The notes under the pieces are model-generated. The model searched no databases. It saw nothing but the letters and a program-made list of their open reading frames with translations, and was not told where the DNA came from. The position numbers and the translations under genes were made by a program. This document shows positions 1 to 13,037 of a stretch of 60,000 nt of DNA, one piece after another (positions within the stretch are counted from its first letter, which is position 1; each line of letters starts with the position of its first letter). Origin of the DNA: Phoronis australis (taxonomy: Eukaryota; Phoronida; Phoronidae); contig NMRA01000022.1 of NCBI GenBank assembly GCA_002633005.1, positions 1,234,518-1,294,517 of the forward strand, in the 5' to 3' direction.

Positions 1-860
1 AAATCTAAGAAATTAGAGGAAACGAACTTACTAGATCACCACATGTCTTATCATTATCGCCATGTCGTGAAACTGATGAAAAGAACCTGTCAGCAGTGTG
101 ATTACCCGATGTGTGAGAACATTTCTGCGTACTTGGCAGCAAATCGGCACAGGTTTTATGACTTTAAAAATTTAAAATAGAAAAATGAAATTTCCACACA
201 GGGCCATTTTTCAACAAGCAAAAATAAGTTTTACCTCAAAGCAGTGATCTCCACACAGCAATTGCAATAACACGCACATGTGCTTGATTTTTGCTACCCT
301 GACACGACGATGTAATGAGATTTATGGCACTCTGACATAAATCCTATTATTTGGGCAAATACCATTATAGAGCCCTTCATCCTTCATATCCAACTGCTGG
401 TTAGTTCCTACCAAGTCCGATGGTTGCGCTGTTTGTTCTTTCTCTCCAGCTTCCTGTTGGCCCAGCCTCAAGCAACAGTACTTTCACTCGTAAGTTTTCC
501 TAATTAGACAAGTTTGTACCTCTCCCGCCCTCCCTACCCGGGGTACCACAAAATTTCACGTCAACCGTTTTCTACCTTTACCACCCTCCATCCCTTTTGC
601 CGAACAAAATCTGCTGTTGGTTATTGTTGTTTTTACAGCCACTGCTGGTACCTTCTTCAAGCCCGGAGCGTGTTACCGTCAGGCAAGAACCGACGTCATT
701 GGCTAGCGACCAGACCTGTACTTGAGCGTCCATTACTGCAGCTTGCTTCTCTCTACCCCGGTCACAGCTCTCGGCACATACTGAGCCACAACACCACGTT
801 TCTTACAATATCTCTTTTTATCACTCCGGCTGGTCTGCTCACTCAGCTTGTCCGGAACCT
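1..860. other. intergenic, no gene recognised
   Basis: No domain, good exon or repeat unit was recognised here. A 121-codon open frame on the plus strand (514-879) is rich in pyrimidine-derived residues, has no family resemblance and lacks convincing splice sites, so it was not called. Confidence 0.5.
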
Positions 861-883
861 GCTTTGCAGGTTGTTATAGCCCA

Positions 884-1060
884 GTTGGCTGTTTGGTGTA
901 CCCACTTGGTACTTTATATGATATTTGCCCATTTGGCAGTTTGTACCCACTTGGTACTTGTTATTGAATTTGCCGTTTTGCTCGACCCAGTTGGTAGGCA
1001 ATCGGCCAATACCCATTTGGTATTATGTACCCATTTGGTACTATGCTAACCTGTGCCACT
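884..1060. repeat. imperfect minisatellite, CCCAYTTGGTA core
   Basis: The core CCCA(C/T)TTGGTA recurs at irregular 17 to 60 bp spacing, for example near 901, 926, 947, 1012 and 1030, with diverged copies such as CCCAGTTGGTA near 990. Two overlapping plus-strand open frames here only reflect the repeat. Confidence 0.6.
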
Positions 1061-3575
1061 TAGTATCCGATACTCAGTTACACTTTGGGTATCGGAAATG
1101 TGTGTGTTATCTCTTGTAATTAAGGAACCCATATGGTTCCTTCTGTGAAATAGTTATTTGTAGAGCTGTGACCCTGAAATTCCCAATACAACTTAAAATA
1201 TTTATTATTCTTGTTTTATTTGTCCCCAATAATTACCTTGCAGTTGCCGTGACTCTTCGCCGAAAAAACAATCACTCGATCTTGCTTTTGATTTTCAATT
1301 ATTAGGGAAAGTACAGTATTTTACAACCAGAAAAGCTTTCAATATATACATTTACCTTTGTAGTCTCAATATAAAACTTCCAGGGGTGTAGTGAATTGCA
1401 GGCAATGAGCTGAACGTCGGCGATGGGAAAATATTTCAGTATGAGGAGGACAAAGTATTTTTTTAAAATCTCTTTGTCACGAGAATTTCACGCATTTATG
1501 GCCCGGGCAACTAATGACTGTGTTCATCTTGCCGGAGGTCGGGCTCCGCCAGGTACATGTAGTAAATTGTAGCTTATAGGAAAGGGAGTTGGAATTACTC
1601 CTTTTACTTTGAACTCATTAATACTTATACCATTTGGCACCATGACAAGTTTTCATTCTAACGTTACAGTGTATTTCGCCGCCAAATGGTATTCTGTCGT
1701 TCATTGTTGTTCGTCAGCAGCCAGGCCTTAACAGTAGTTTCGAGAGACCACAGGTATCTTAGTTTCCCTTTCTAAATTTATTTTCGATACTTTGCAAGTT
1801 TAATCGATAGGATATTCTAAATAGATAGCAATTTTATTCAGTTATGTTGATATTGCATGTTCGTTGTTATTTTTATCCTGTTTGTTTAACAAAGTTAAAT
1901 ACACCCAGCAGAGCACGCTTAGCCAAGTGGCTATATACATGTACAGTAGTCGGCCGTGTTATTGAATCGTTGGCACTGGACTGTCACCAGTCCGTAATCA
2001 TAAACAAGTGTCTGATATTACCTTTATATGTATGCGGCATTTATGATTTGAATCATTTACTCCGATAAAACAGCCAGCGACCGCAAGCCTTCCACTTTGG
2101 CCGGTTCTGGTAAGCACCGGGTTGCATGATCGTGTTCGGCAAAAGTAATTTCTATCAAACTGTGTTTGCCGCACTTTGTCAACAAATTCAATACAAATCG
2201 TCCCTATTTTGGTTTTATCAAACCCAAGTCAACTGCCGATTATTTTATCCCCGTTTGCAGGCTGGTAACAGACACTGCTCCAATCGCATAGCCGGCGTTC
2301 TTAAGCCTGGGTCTCTTGATGAATTATGCTTCAAGTTTCGCGGTTAGTTTTAAAGGGGGTGCGTTCTTCGGGTTGGAATCGCGAGCGTCATGTATATTAA
2401 AAACTTTCTTCGGCTACGGATAGTGTATTGGTTTTGGGATAAGTACTGCTTATTTCCTTATAACTTCTTCTAACCATTTAACACGGGTTAAAAGCGTGTG
2501 CTACTAGGACTAAAATGAAATAGACTAAGGTTGAGGTGAGCGGACTTCAATGAGCACGGAACAGTGTTGCAAGAATGATTACTCGTACACCAGTTACCAA
2601 CCCCAAGTGGCATTCTTTGGCTCAGGGAAGAAACGTTAAATTTCCTTATGCTTTCAGTGTAAAACGTTCATTTAAATCACAAACGTTAGCAGAAATCGTG
2701 TCAATGAAATCTACAACTCGCGTATAATAGAAATTCTAACTCATGTGATTGCTTTTTGTGTCGTGCACTTTTTGATCGCTTGTGATCGCAGATTTACGAA
2801 TAAAATTTGATTACATGTATATGACAGATTCGTTAAACGTGAGTTTTGTGTACGAAGGATAGCACAAACATCATGTCAACGAGATGGTTTTTAAGTGCGC
2901 TGAGGGTGAATTAAATGAGCTGACAAAGTGACTGTACACATATGTACCAGATGCAGGATTAATTGACATCATCAAGGGCTCTCAGTGGATATTGCGTCAC
3001 CTTTGCCGGTACGTCGCATACATGTACTTATTGAAACGCCATGAATTCAACAATTCAACTGTGCTTCTGCGAACAGCTCTTTCAATGTCGTAACTCATCT
3101 GGAAAAGAGACTTGTTGGTTTTAAGCAAAAAAATTATCACTGAAAATACATTTTGCCATGAACAACCCTACTTGTATAAATAAATGAAAGGTACTTACTA
3201 TTATTTTATAAATTTTACAAAAACTTAACTTTTCATGACATCTTTGTGTACTATAATTGAATTTTTGGAACATTGCAATTGACCAAAAATATGCTATTTA
3301 GGGGTACAAATTATAACCCCAATAAATATTACAGTCTAGCAAATGTTGATCAATATTCAAGTTATGTCATCTTGCATGTTTCAAAATGAAATAACACGAC
3401 TCTGTGTTTCAACGTTGTTAACGTTGGTTGTAGTTCTCTTTGTACTTCAGTGTGTAGAAGGGTCGTAAGAGACACGAGGAGAAAATGTTCGCGGGCGAGT
3501 TGGCCAGAGACTGGCGAGGTTGACTGTTTGTTTTGAATTGGCACCTTTCCATGGCCCAGCAGTGACTCCAACAAT
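1061..3575. other. intergenic, no gene recognised
   Basis: Single-copy-looking, AT-rich DNA. Short open frames near 1844-2068 and 2126-2347 have no family resemblance and no strong splice context. Confidence 0.5.
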
Positions 3576-3579
3576 GACT

Positions 3580-3653
3580 TTCCCTCTCCCTCTCCCTCTC
3601 CCTCTCCCTCTCCCTCTCCCNCTTCCCCTCCCTCCCTCCCTCCCTCCCCACCA
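3580..3653. repeat. CTCCCT low-complexity tract
   Basis: A pure pyrimidine run of CCCTCT units changes into CCCT units. One undetermined base (N, 3621) lies inside it. The read-through frames are poly-Pro/Leu or Glu/Arg/Gly repeats and are not genes. Confidence 0.9.
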
Positions 3654-3659
3654 ACATAA

Positions 3660-6600
3660 TCATTACTTATCATTATTTATAATAGCTACCAGTGTCGTCA
3701 TCATCGCCACCATTTTTGTCGTGATTATCATGTTCTTGCAGAGCACATTCACTTCACGGCTTGTTCTCAAGATTTGCTACATACATGCATTGATCGCTAT
3801 CAAACTTATTTCGTATTTGCAATATAACTCGGCTACAGACGAAGTCTCGATGAGAGTTTAAATGCACTTGAGAGCACTGGGTGGTGTCAATGCTCGGTCA
3901 ACCACACTTTGTAGGTCTATACAATTAATACCCTCCTTTCTGAATCAACAAATTGGATTCCTCGTAGTAAAGTGTTAATGTTAGTCACTTTAAGTTGCAT
4001 TTCACAGTTGTTTAGCTGTTAATGCTAACATCTTGAGTGTGCTGAATCCTTGCCTCTTACGATTTCAGATTAGTTTTAAATTGCTTGGAATTGAAATTAG
4101 AAGACAATTAACGAGTTTTCGCAAATTGATTTTTTGTCAATTAACTCGTTTATTTTTAATGGAAACTTGACAAAAGTACGCGGTCTTACGATAACGGCTA
4201 ACAAAAGTTTATTTTGAAGAGTGTTACGTGACATATAATTCCCAAAATGCGATGAAGATAAACAAATGCTGTGCGTAGATTTCTGCATCTGGCTCGTGAG
4301 CAGGAAAACATCTTACTTTCTGACGATCGCATGTTTCGCTGGCGAATATGTCGACCACGCTAAACAAGCAGGGTTGAGCAACTGACACCGGCCGGTGTGG
4401 GGATGCATGAGGTTAAATGGCCTTGGAACTTGAGAGAATGCAGTCTGAAACTGAAGTGCTCCTCAATGGACGCTCGATCAAGTTCTTTGTGAGTAATTAA
4501 CACATTGTTTTAGTTCTCTTACCCATCCAGTATAACCTTGGAAAGCTTACTGTTCCTTTTTTCGTCCAGTTTCTTCCGCAATAACTACATCGAGACTTTC
4601 TATCTTGGCATTTTCATGTCTCTTGTAGATTTTTCTTTCACTCGTCCTGTCAACGTTGACTCGCTCCGTCGCTTTAGTAATGAAACAACTTGTCCAACAT
4701 CGCTAAGCAGATAACAATCGGTGCTGTTGCCGGAATGAGTTGGATCATGAATGAATAATTATCCGGTTATATACCCACGCGCTCAGCGGATTTCCAAGTT
4801 GAAGTCATTACCATCCATTTAACAGAAAGTTATTTCAGTTATTTTCTGAGACTCCAAGTAATCGTTTCAGCGGTTATTGTCGTAGAACAAAACGAAACGC
4901 GGCTTCCTGTGATTCTTTTGAGCCTGGATTATGAAAGATCATAAAATCGTTCCCATGTGCACACGCAATCTTTCAGTTTCGTCTTCTTCGCCAAACTCGG
5001 GTCCATTACGTTTAGCTAGCGTCTTTGGCGATTTGAGGTATTAAAGCACTACCACGCTCGTCATATCTTGAATTGTTTTTGAATGAGCCGGCAATTCAAG
5101 TCGCAGTGAAAAGTTTTGGAATCTGCAGTTTTAGGGCTGGCTAACGCTGAGAAACGCTGTTGATAATGTTCTCCTGAGTCTATGATGGTCTCGATGTTCT
5201 TGATGGAAATACAAATCGAGTCCTGACATTGTTTGGAATATTAGGAGACACATACATGTAAATTTGCTGAAGTGGCTTAACTCATTTTTTGTTTTATGGC
5301 ATACACTCGGAGGAGATGCAATTTTAAAGGATATCAAATTCAAAGTGATGCTCTGTAACCCTGGACTATCCTAAAAAATCTGTGGCAAAAGTTGGTAAAC
5401 TCCCAACAAAATCTGTTAAACAGGCAAGTGTGACTTACGTTTTAGGTGAGTTAAACAACTGTGGGGCAAAACCACCCACCAAGAACCATAATATTCAATT
5501 TTTAACTCGGCGAGTACGACTTTTTACTTGAAACCTGCGTTTAATGCTCAATTGGGATGCCAGCAGGTGACAGAATGAAGATCGTTTGAAATCATCAAAA
5601 CAGGGTTTAGTATCTCTTTAAGTGTGGCAGTGTGGCCTTGTGGAAAAACTGTCATCTTTGAATTCTTCGAACACAATCGACATTCCTCAGTCTTCGTCAG
5701 TAATGCCACTAAGAAACTAGAAAAGTCTTGAAGATGTATTTTTATGTATAACAGGAACAAAACGACAATAGTATTTGACCATCATCTACGCTAAACAAAG
5801 TGCAGTTGTACTCATTGAAAACTTGTAAATGAGAAAACAAAACAAGTCTGCAATTAGGTGACCTTTGCTCTAATGACGTGCTTTGCGGGATCACATAGCC
5901 CGTATCATGCAGTGTTATTCCCCAGCACCACGTCACGATACGTACTGGACGCAGTTCAGTGATTTGCGGCGGATCATTTTTGCCGCAAAAGGCGCTGTTA
6001 AGAACATTTGGCAATGTTCAACCTACTTACTCGTTGCTAGAGTAATTTGGACAAGCAATCAGAGAGATAAGGGATAAGGCCGCAAGTTATACTGTAAATG
6101 TAGTTCAACCTAATTTCTTTACGATTGTTTATTAACTTCGTGAACACTTCATGCAAACACACTTTTGTGTGGTGAATAACTAGTATTATTGAAAACCCAT
6201 GTACATGTACGTCACAATGTACATGTAACAAGGAACGGTCACAGGTAGACAACAGTTAACAGGCATGTTGTCAATTATTAATTACATTTCATAAGCTAAC
6301 AAGAAGTCATTGCCCAAGTTGACTTACTACAAAGACTGTGTTCGTTTCCTCGTTAATCTACGTTATTAGCGATGCAATTTAGAAAGTCAAAGTTCGCAAG
6401 AATGAATTACCTGTCATATACACGTTGTCGACAGCATAAGGCCTGGACCTGTTTCATTATGCAAGAAAATGGACTAGAGAGTGAAATCTAACATAACCAC
6501 ATGCTTTGCTACAAACGTGTAACGATATGTAGTGAAGATCACGCGAGATTACAGTGTACCTTTCAGAGAGCAATCCTGGTAAATGGTAAATGCATAAAGA

Positions 6601-6790
6601 AGATAAACACAACTTCTCGTCGAAACAAAAAAGGAAATAATTATGTTGTAATGATTTCAGGAGCCGAGGTCCAATGTCAGGACACGAAATAGAACGCGAA
6701 AATAGGTTTTTATATATTACGTTCTTCCTTGATGCGAACTTAAGATACACTGTGTTTGTTTATCTGCTTTGATTATGGTTTAGGCAGATG
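3660..6790. other. intergenic, no gene recognised
   Basis: No domain was recognised on either strand. A small cluster of ACATGTAC palindromes lies near 6195-6230. The overlapping open frames on both strands at 5.7-6.1 kb look random. Confidence 0.45.
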
Positions 6791-6794
6791 AGTG

Positions 6795-7015
6795 TTTAGT
6801 CCACATTTGCACTTGATGACCCCTAGATACGAGCTACAAAGTCGAGTTCAAACTCAAAATTTTGAGCTCAAACTTGAAAATTGGGCTTTGACGCTGTGGT
6901 ACTCATTCGACCATAAAACCCATAACATACTCAAACACACTTGTAGCCATTCATCTTGAGTTCGTGCTAAAGGAAAACAGAAAACGTCAATATGATTCTG
7001 GTTACTTAAGAGTAA
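6795..7015 (+). repeat. dispersed repeat B, copy 1
   Basis: The segment with TTTGCACTTGA, then GAGCTACAAAGTCGAGTTC and AAACTCAAAA, aligns loosely with 31905-32150 in the same order and orientation. The copies are very diverged, so this looks like an old interspersed repeat. No coding content was seen. Confidence 0.45.
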
Positions 7016-7065
7016 AATCCCTGTTATTCATCAACATGAGCCAACATCATAGCACGTGCAACACG

Positions 7066-7150
7066 TAGGTGAAAACCAATTCTTACCACACACCAGAAAA
7101 ACTCTTACCACGCACAGAATCCGCAAGCCACAGAGCCTCAATTCCAACCA
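7066..7150 (+). pseudogene. TPR-repeat coding relic, copy 1
   Basis: One plus-strand frame reads GENQFLPHTRKTLTTHRIRK. It resembles the start of a kinesin-light-chain or nephrocystin-3 type TPR unit (LGExHPxTAxxLxxLG). The same DNA word occurs inverted at 7390-7490. The match is a single unit with an insertion, so at best this is a relic. Confidence 0.3.
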
Positions 7151-7389
7151 CATTCAACACTCCTGTAACAGGCTACCAAGTGACCAATAAATGCAACCCA
7201 GGTTACATGTATACATGTTGAACGGAATAGATTAACCATTTGCGCATAATTGTTGTACGTCAAAAAGGTAGACTAAGACAACCTGCAGCTATCAAAACAT
7301 CTTCGGCAAAAGTTACGGGATGGACAAAAGACCACGCATCTGCGAAACATCGTTTCTGGGAATAAAACGGAGTGCATAGTTGGCGTAAA

Positions 7390-7490
7390 CCTGTGGTAGT
7401 TTGGGGTGTGGCTGCATTTCCGAGTGTCGTAAGAGCTTTTGCTGTGTGTGGTTGGTTTTCACCTAATGAAATGAGTATTCTACTCACTCA
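7390..7490 (-). pseudogene. TPR-repeat coding relic, copy 2
   Basis: The minus-strand frame reads LGENQPHTAKALTTLGNA, close to the consensus of TPR units in kinesin light chain and nephrocystin-3 proteins (LGExHPxTAxxLxxLG). Only one unit is recognisable inside a 75-codon open frame, and the rest does not continue as TPR. Together with 7066-7150 it forms an inverted pair about 0.35 kb apart. Confidence 0.4.
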
Positions 7491-8254
7491 ACAGTCAAGT
7501 CGATCGGTGATGATTTGCGTACTGTTAAGGTAGATAAGGGTACATTAACTCACCTTTAATGACGTATCTCTTTCACCTGCACCAAGGATAAATGCGACTT
7601 TGTATTTTCCTTTACCCCATGAAGAATTCGTTACTGTTTTACAGGTCTTTTAAAATTGATCGTTTCACACAATTTCTGCTTTACTAAAGCTGAAATAATT
7701 CTTTGTCTGTTGATCAACACGTGCTATGTTGGTCTTGGGGCTTGAACTGATGGTTAAAACAAAGGCTGTTTGCTGTAAACAGGTGGCTGTGAGATGACGT
7801 GGTACAGCACAGTGATTGACGGGTATAGAACGCAACAGGTTACTTATGTTTTAATATGTCACCAGCGCCAGAACCTTATTTAAAACAAGCTGATGAACAT
7901 TTCAACCGGTGGTGGCACTCAACATTTAAAGATACACAGTCGATTTTAGAGCCAAAATGAGACAAACTAATTAACTGTGGCCTTCATATTGGAAGACTGT
8001 TAACTTACTGGAGATAAGCTTGCCCTTCAGCCATGCTTTGTGTCATTAGAAATAGTCGATTTTTTAACTGTCACCTAGGTAGTTGTACTCTCGCTGCTTA
8101 TTGACGCTTTAAGGGCTTGCGTAATAGAATGCCAAGGGTTTGTCTTTGGGTGTATCGGAGAGGTGATTCAAGTAGGCTTACGAATACAGTGACCTCTTTA
8201 GGTTTAGTTGTTATACATGTAGGTGGACGACTCCACCACAATAGTTGAGTCTTT

Positions 8255-9085
8255 GGAGTAATGTTGGGCTTGTTCGACTCTAAAGTGACAGCAATGTCGG
8301 GCTTGTTTGAAACTAACCTGAGAGTAATGTCGGACTTCTTCGGCTCTAACTTGACAGTAGTGTCGGACGTGTTCGAATCTAACCAAACAGTAATGTCGAG
8401 TTTGTTCAGCTCACACAAGACAGTAATATTAGGCGTGTTCAGCTCTAACCAGCACTAAGGTTGGGCTTGTTCAGCTCTAACCCGGCTTGTTCATCTCTTA
8501 CCTGACAGTAACGTCGGGCTTGTTCGACTCTAACCTGACACTGATGTCGTACTTGTTCGATTCTAACCAGACACTAATGTTGACTTATCATTGTATCTAA
8601 GAGTTGAAGTAGGGCAAAGAAGGTAGTGACTTCTTTAGGTTTTATGGTCAACGATGGACAGCGAATAATGTTGGGGTTGTTCAACTCTAACCAGACAGTT
8701 ATGTCGGCCTTGCGTTTCTCTATTCGGACAGGGATGTCGGGCACGTTCGATTTTAACCTGAGACTAATGGCAGCCTTCGTCAGCTCCAACCATACAATAA
8801 TGTAGGTTTATTCAGCTCTAACCCGACAGTAATGTTGACCTTGTTCAACTCTAATGTGACAGTAAGGTCTAACTTGACTACTGTTGGGTTTTTTCATCTC
8901 CAACCTGACGGTATTGTTGACCGTGTTCAGGTCTAACCTGACAGTAATGTTGGTTTGGCCATCTTTCGTCAGACAATGATGTCGTGCTTGTTGGGCTCTA
9001 GCCTTACAGTAATGCTGGATTTGTTCGACTTGAACCTTACTGGCAGTAACTTCGCGCATGTTCATCTCTAACCTGACATCCGGCA
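8255..9085. repeat. 33-bp minisatellite array
   Basis: The unit TTGTTCGACTCTAACCTGAC plus AGTAATGTCGGGC (33 bp) is repeated about two dozen times with substitutions and small indels. Because the period is 33, each strand keeps open frames with an 11-residue periodicity (VRxEQxRHYCQ-like on the minus strand); these are not treated as genes. The array is interrupted at about 8585-8672 by non-repeat sequence that resembles the DNA just left of the array (8191-8255), which suggests a higher-order duplication. Confidence 0.9.
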
Positions 9086-9149
9086 AATATTTCATCATGG
9101 CATTTGCTAAGATAGTCGTATCTTGGATTAACTTGGCAAGCAATTCATT

Positions 9150-11600
9150 ATGTTTGAGGAAGGTGTGCGTTAAAGTTAAATATGAATTACCACTAGATTG
9201 CCATCAATAGCAATATTTTGTTTTTAACATAAACGTAGTGTTCTCAAATTTAAAATAACAAACTTTCGGCCCCCTTATCCGCGACCGGACTGACGATCTT
9301 TGGTAAATCGGACACCGAGATTTATTCAGTGGTATACTCATTATTCTTAAAATCTTCCACACGTAGACTGTAAATACGCATATGAAAAATATTGCAGAAA
9401 AAATGCTTGCGCATAAAATCTGAACTCTTGTTTGATGTTCGTGAAAGACTATGCATCACGTGATTCTGCATTATATCGGGGTGAGTTTTTTTAACGTTAT
9501 AAATGACCCCGGGCCATAGATTAACAGAAAAGTGACAACTTTTTAATGTTGAAAATTGGCTCGGCCAGTTAAATAATGTGAAAAATGTAACCCCTGTCTT
9601 AACCTTTTTGGGGATTATTTACACAGGAGTCTCACCCTCGCACTTGTCGGTGGAACATTGGCGGACAACATAGGCTGATTTAAGGGATGGGAGTGGCAGG
9701 GACAATCTCCTGTAAGGTCTTCAACAGCAACTAAAGCAAACGGCAATACGTAATGAATATTCCTGTCTTACAAGGCCAATAGTTACTGCTACGCCAAAGA
9801 GTAAAATACCGTGATTTCAAAAGCAAACAGGTAACGACCAAAATCGCCGCATATCAAAAGACATTTATCACCTGAGGAGCTATAGTGCAGGGTGTATCCT
9901 CCCTGCCAGTAGTAGCCCACGAACAGCTTTTCTCGTCCACAAGAATTTGAAAACCCCTCCCGCTGCGGATACCCTCTATCTGACTTAATTCTCCCCGCCT
10001 CTTATTGCGGATAGTTTTTGCCTAAGCCAACTCATATTGCTACATGTAGGTACAGCTCTAGAATCAACTATGTGGATGCATACCCGCAATTTATGTCCCA
10101 TTCCTGGGGTAAAAATATATCACTTCATCCTTGATGAATACAGGGTACAAACGAAAGAATTAAAGTAGAGACTAATTTGTAGTTACAACTATTATTGGTA
10201 AGAGAGTGAATTTTTGGAATGTCTGCAATTGTTGCAGGCTTGATTTTCGGGCATATTTTTCTTGGTTGTCAAGATTTAATGTTACACTGGCGCGAACATA
10301 AACAAAAGTATATCGAAATGTCTCCTCCTGTTGGCTGCTAATATGTGACATGCTTTAGGATTTGTATTTTGAAAATGACGGAGCAATCCTTAGGTTTCTC
10401 TCAAGAAGGGAAGTCAACTTAGCAACTTTCAGCAAAAGTAAATGAACGTCATCTCTAATCTTTAAGTGGTTTTATGTGTGCGTCGCAGAGCTAGGTGTTG
10501 AGATATTATGCGGCCTGGTTGGTGTGTCATTGTCGTTAATGCGTTTGTGTCACTTGTAATCTTGCAAATAATTGAGCTCATATGCCATACTAGACGACGT
10601 AAGCCATGCCTCTTCAGCGCTGTTGATACGTAATAGGGCCTTCTCCTAGGCATTGCTCACAATGTACATATACAGTAGACATACATGTAGACCTTTACCC
10701 ACTTGTCTTGAGCTCACATATCAAGGTGTTCAATCTAAATTGGAACCCCGGTGTAAGGCTCACATCCCGGAGTCGAAAAAGACTCCTGCACTTTCAAAAT
10801 CGCGAACCAGACCGAAGAACATGAACCCCGACCTTTAGGATTGGACGGGAAACCCTGGCAATTTTTAAAATTTCCTAAGACGATGTCAGTAGCCTCAAAC
10901 TTAATTGAAGCATCTTGAAGAACGTTCCAGTTGTATTCTGTATTTGTTTGCTCCCAATTTGTCAATAATAAAACGTAACTGATATTGTATTGACTTACAT
11001 GTAGTTTTTTGATTTTCATCTGTGGAACTTGTCTGTGGGCGAATTTCTATACAATCTACAGGTATAAATTAACTCTCAACACGTTATCTCGCTGAACCTT
11101 TAGTTAATTTCCGATTATTTAATAGTTTCTCCAAAAATATTGTGAAAACGAAAACTAAAATTATTATTTCCACTTTCGAGTGTCAATGTTGACTTATTCC
11201 TTTAAATAGTTTTACAATTGGCTGCATTTAAGGGTTCCTCAATTAATTTGTCGAAAGTTCATTATTTCTGGCACAATCATTTTCCGGAATTTGGAGAATT
11301 ATTAAATCAAAAGACCTGCACTTTCACCAATTTCACCGTTCGCACCCTCAAAAAGCGTACACGTTCTTCAACTCCTCTTCGATCATTAAAACGGAATTTG
11401 GAACTGGAGTTTCTGAACTCTCGCATTCAAAAAAGCGGACATTTCCATTTCTACAACATATATAAAGAAAACCCATAGCCGTTTCTTGCAAAATATTTAT
11501 AAAGGCAGCTGAAAAATGCCGAAATGAGCCCGGCAAATCGTTCACTACACTATCACACGCCATTCCTTAGTGTTCACTCTGTCAGGTACACTGTACATGT
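9150..11600. other. intergenic, no gene recognised
   Basis: No domain was recognised. The small open frames at 10462-11019 and 11218-11563 lie opposite one another on both strands and lack family resemblance. Confidence 0.45.
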
Positions 11601-11639
11601 AAGGGAGTAAAACGAGTTCTTAAGAATTAACACTTTTGT

Positions 11640-12510
11640 CGCTAAGGACCGGTCATTTACATGTTTGACAACTTCTTAGGTATCTAAAATTCTCTTGTGG
11701 TTTAATAGTAACTTGGGGATCGGAGGCAGAAGTGATTTTTATAAGTCTTGGTTTGTAAAAGGCTTAAGATTTATCAGTGATACATATATCTCTGATGGCT
11801 TTTTAGTTAGTTTAGACCATACGATAAAAGGGTTCGATGTAAAAACCAACTTCGTAGAATATAATGGTGTTGTTTCTGTCCTGGAAATGTTTCAAAAAAG
11901 TCTGTTTCAAAGTAAATTTAAAAGTGTTAATGTCTATTTTCCTTGCATGCCTTACAGAAAGATGTGAAGGGTTGTGGACATATTTGTTCTATCTTAAACA
12001 ACATAAAGAACCCTTCTAAGTCAGAGTGTAAATGGGAAATAGAGTTACATGTAGGAGATCATTTAGACTGGAAGAAAATATACACATTGGCTTACAAAAG
12101 ATCCCAACATTAGTTGGCTCCAACTTAGAATATTACGCATCCAGCTTAAAACTGTCTCTATTACAAACGAGTTATTCTTGGACTTTATAACACAAATGAT
12201 TTCCTATTGAACATTTTGGTATTAGTAGCCAAACAGTACATTTACAAGGATTACAAGGAAAGATGTCACAAAAATTTACTTAATTTTCGTAAGTTTGTTA
12301 CTTGTACTTATGAGCACTATAATGCTAAAAAATTAATTGCATATATAAATATGGCAGCTTCTTAGGGAAATGGGAAAATTTTATCGTTCACGTTAACTCC
12401 ATGCAGCAGTTGTTTACTTTATACGATATACAAGAATGGTCCCTCCTGAGGTGTATGAATAGATGTAATTGTTTGTTTATTTTTGTACTTGTTTATCAAT
12501 GATAATAAAT
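11640..12510 (+). mobile_element. LINE 3' fragment (L1/Tx1-like)
   Basis: A plus-strand frame (11695-11967) reads WFNSNLGIGG, FYKSWFVKGLRFISD and IKGFDVKTNFVEYNGVVS. This is the region after the reverse transcriptase of L1/Tx1-type LINEs (WYNSxI, FFYKDWFxKGVRYIxDL, FxIKTNFLxFxGLIxAI). A later frame near 12190-12360 reads LLNILVLVAKQYIYKDYK, like the C-terminal LINE segment before the end of ORF2. Frameshifts and stops separate the two, and no reverse transcriptase core is present, so the copy is 5'-truncated and dead. It ends near an AATAAA-containing AT-rich stretch at about 12500. Confidence 0.75.
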
Positions 12511-13031
12511 ATCTGAAAAATTCTCTCACATATTATATGTACTAGTAAAGTAACATTACACAACAACAACTCTTTAAAGAAGGAAGATTGGATACATGTA
12601 GTATGGATACTAAGGTACTACTTTCTTGGTATTTCGATTCCAGTTGGGGTTTGCAGTTTTGAAGGTGCGAAGTTCGTTTTCGACTGCCGGATATCTGTTT
12701 TACACCGAGGTTTCAATTTTGAGGAACCACCGTGCATGTGGTGGTCTCACGCAATGATATAGGACCTACGAATGTTCCCTATCACTAAGACACGTCCCTG
12801 TAACAAAATGTTACAGAATGGAGTTTACCTGCGTAAACATGTACATGTAAGTGCCAGGATATCTAGGGCTTAGGCAGGAAACCAGCTGGATGTCATACCT
12901 GGGCAAGCCTATAGCAACCGTTGATTTACACTCAATCTAACCAACAAGACACATACTTCACTAGTGTGTATTTTTATTTTGCTTTCATTTTCTTCATTTC
13001 TATGGAAACAGTAAGAACATAACGTTTTGTT

Positions 13032-13037
13032 TTTATT
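13032..13037 (-). terminator. candidate poly(A) signal of the ZP gene
   Basis: AATAAA on the minus strand lies about 560 bp downstream of the ZP gene stop codon. A second one is near 12972. The choice between them is inference. Confidence 0.35.

Noticed and set aside
514-879. 121-codon plus-strand open frame
   Set aside because: No family resemblance, biased composition from pyrimidine-rich DNA, no supporting splice sites.
3362-3861. Overlapping open frames rich in Glu/Gly or Pro/Leu on both strands
   Set aside because: They are translations of the CTCCCT tract at 3580-3653.
8360-8560. GTTCGANTC words that resemble a tRNA B box
   Set aside because: They are part of the 33-bp minisatellite and no cloverleaf can be drawn around them.
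8098-9143. Several 60-110 codon frames with VRxEQxRHY repeats
   Set aside because: They arise from the 33-bp minisatellite, are present on both strands, and show no start or splice context that favours one.
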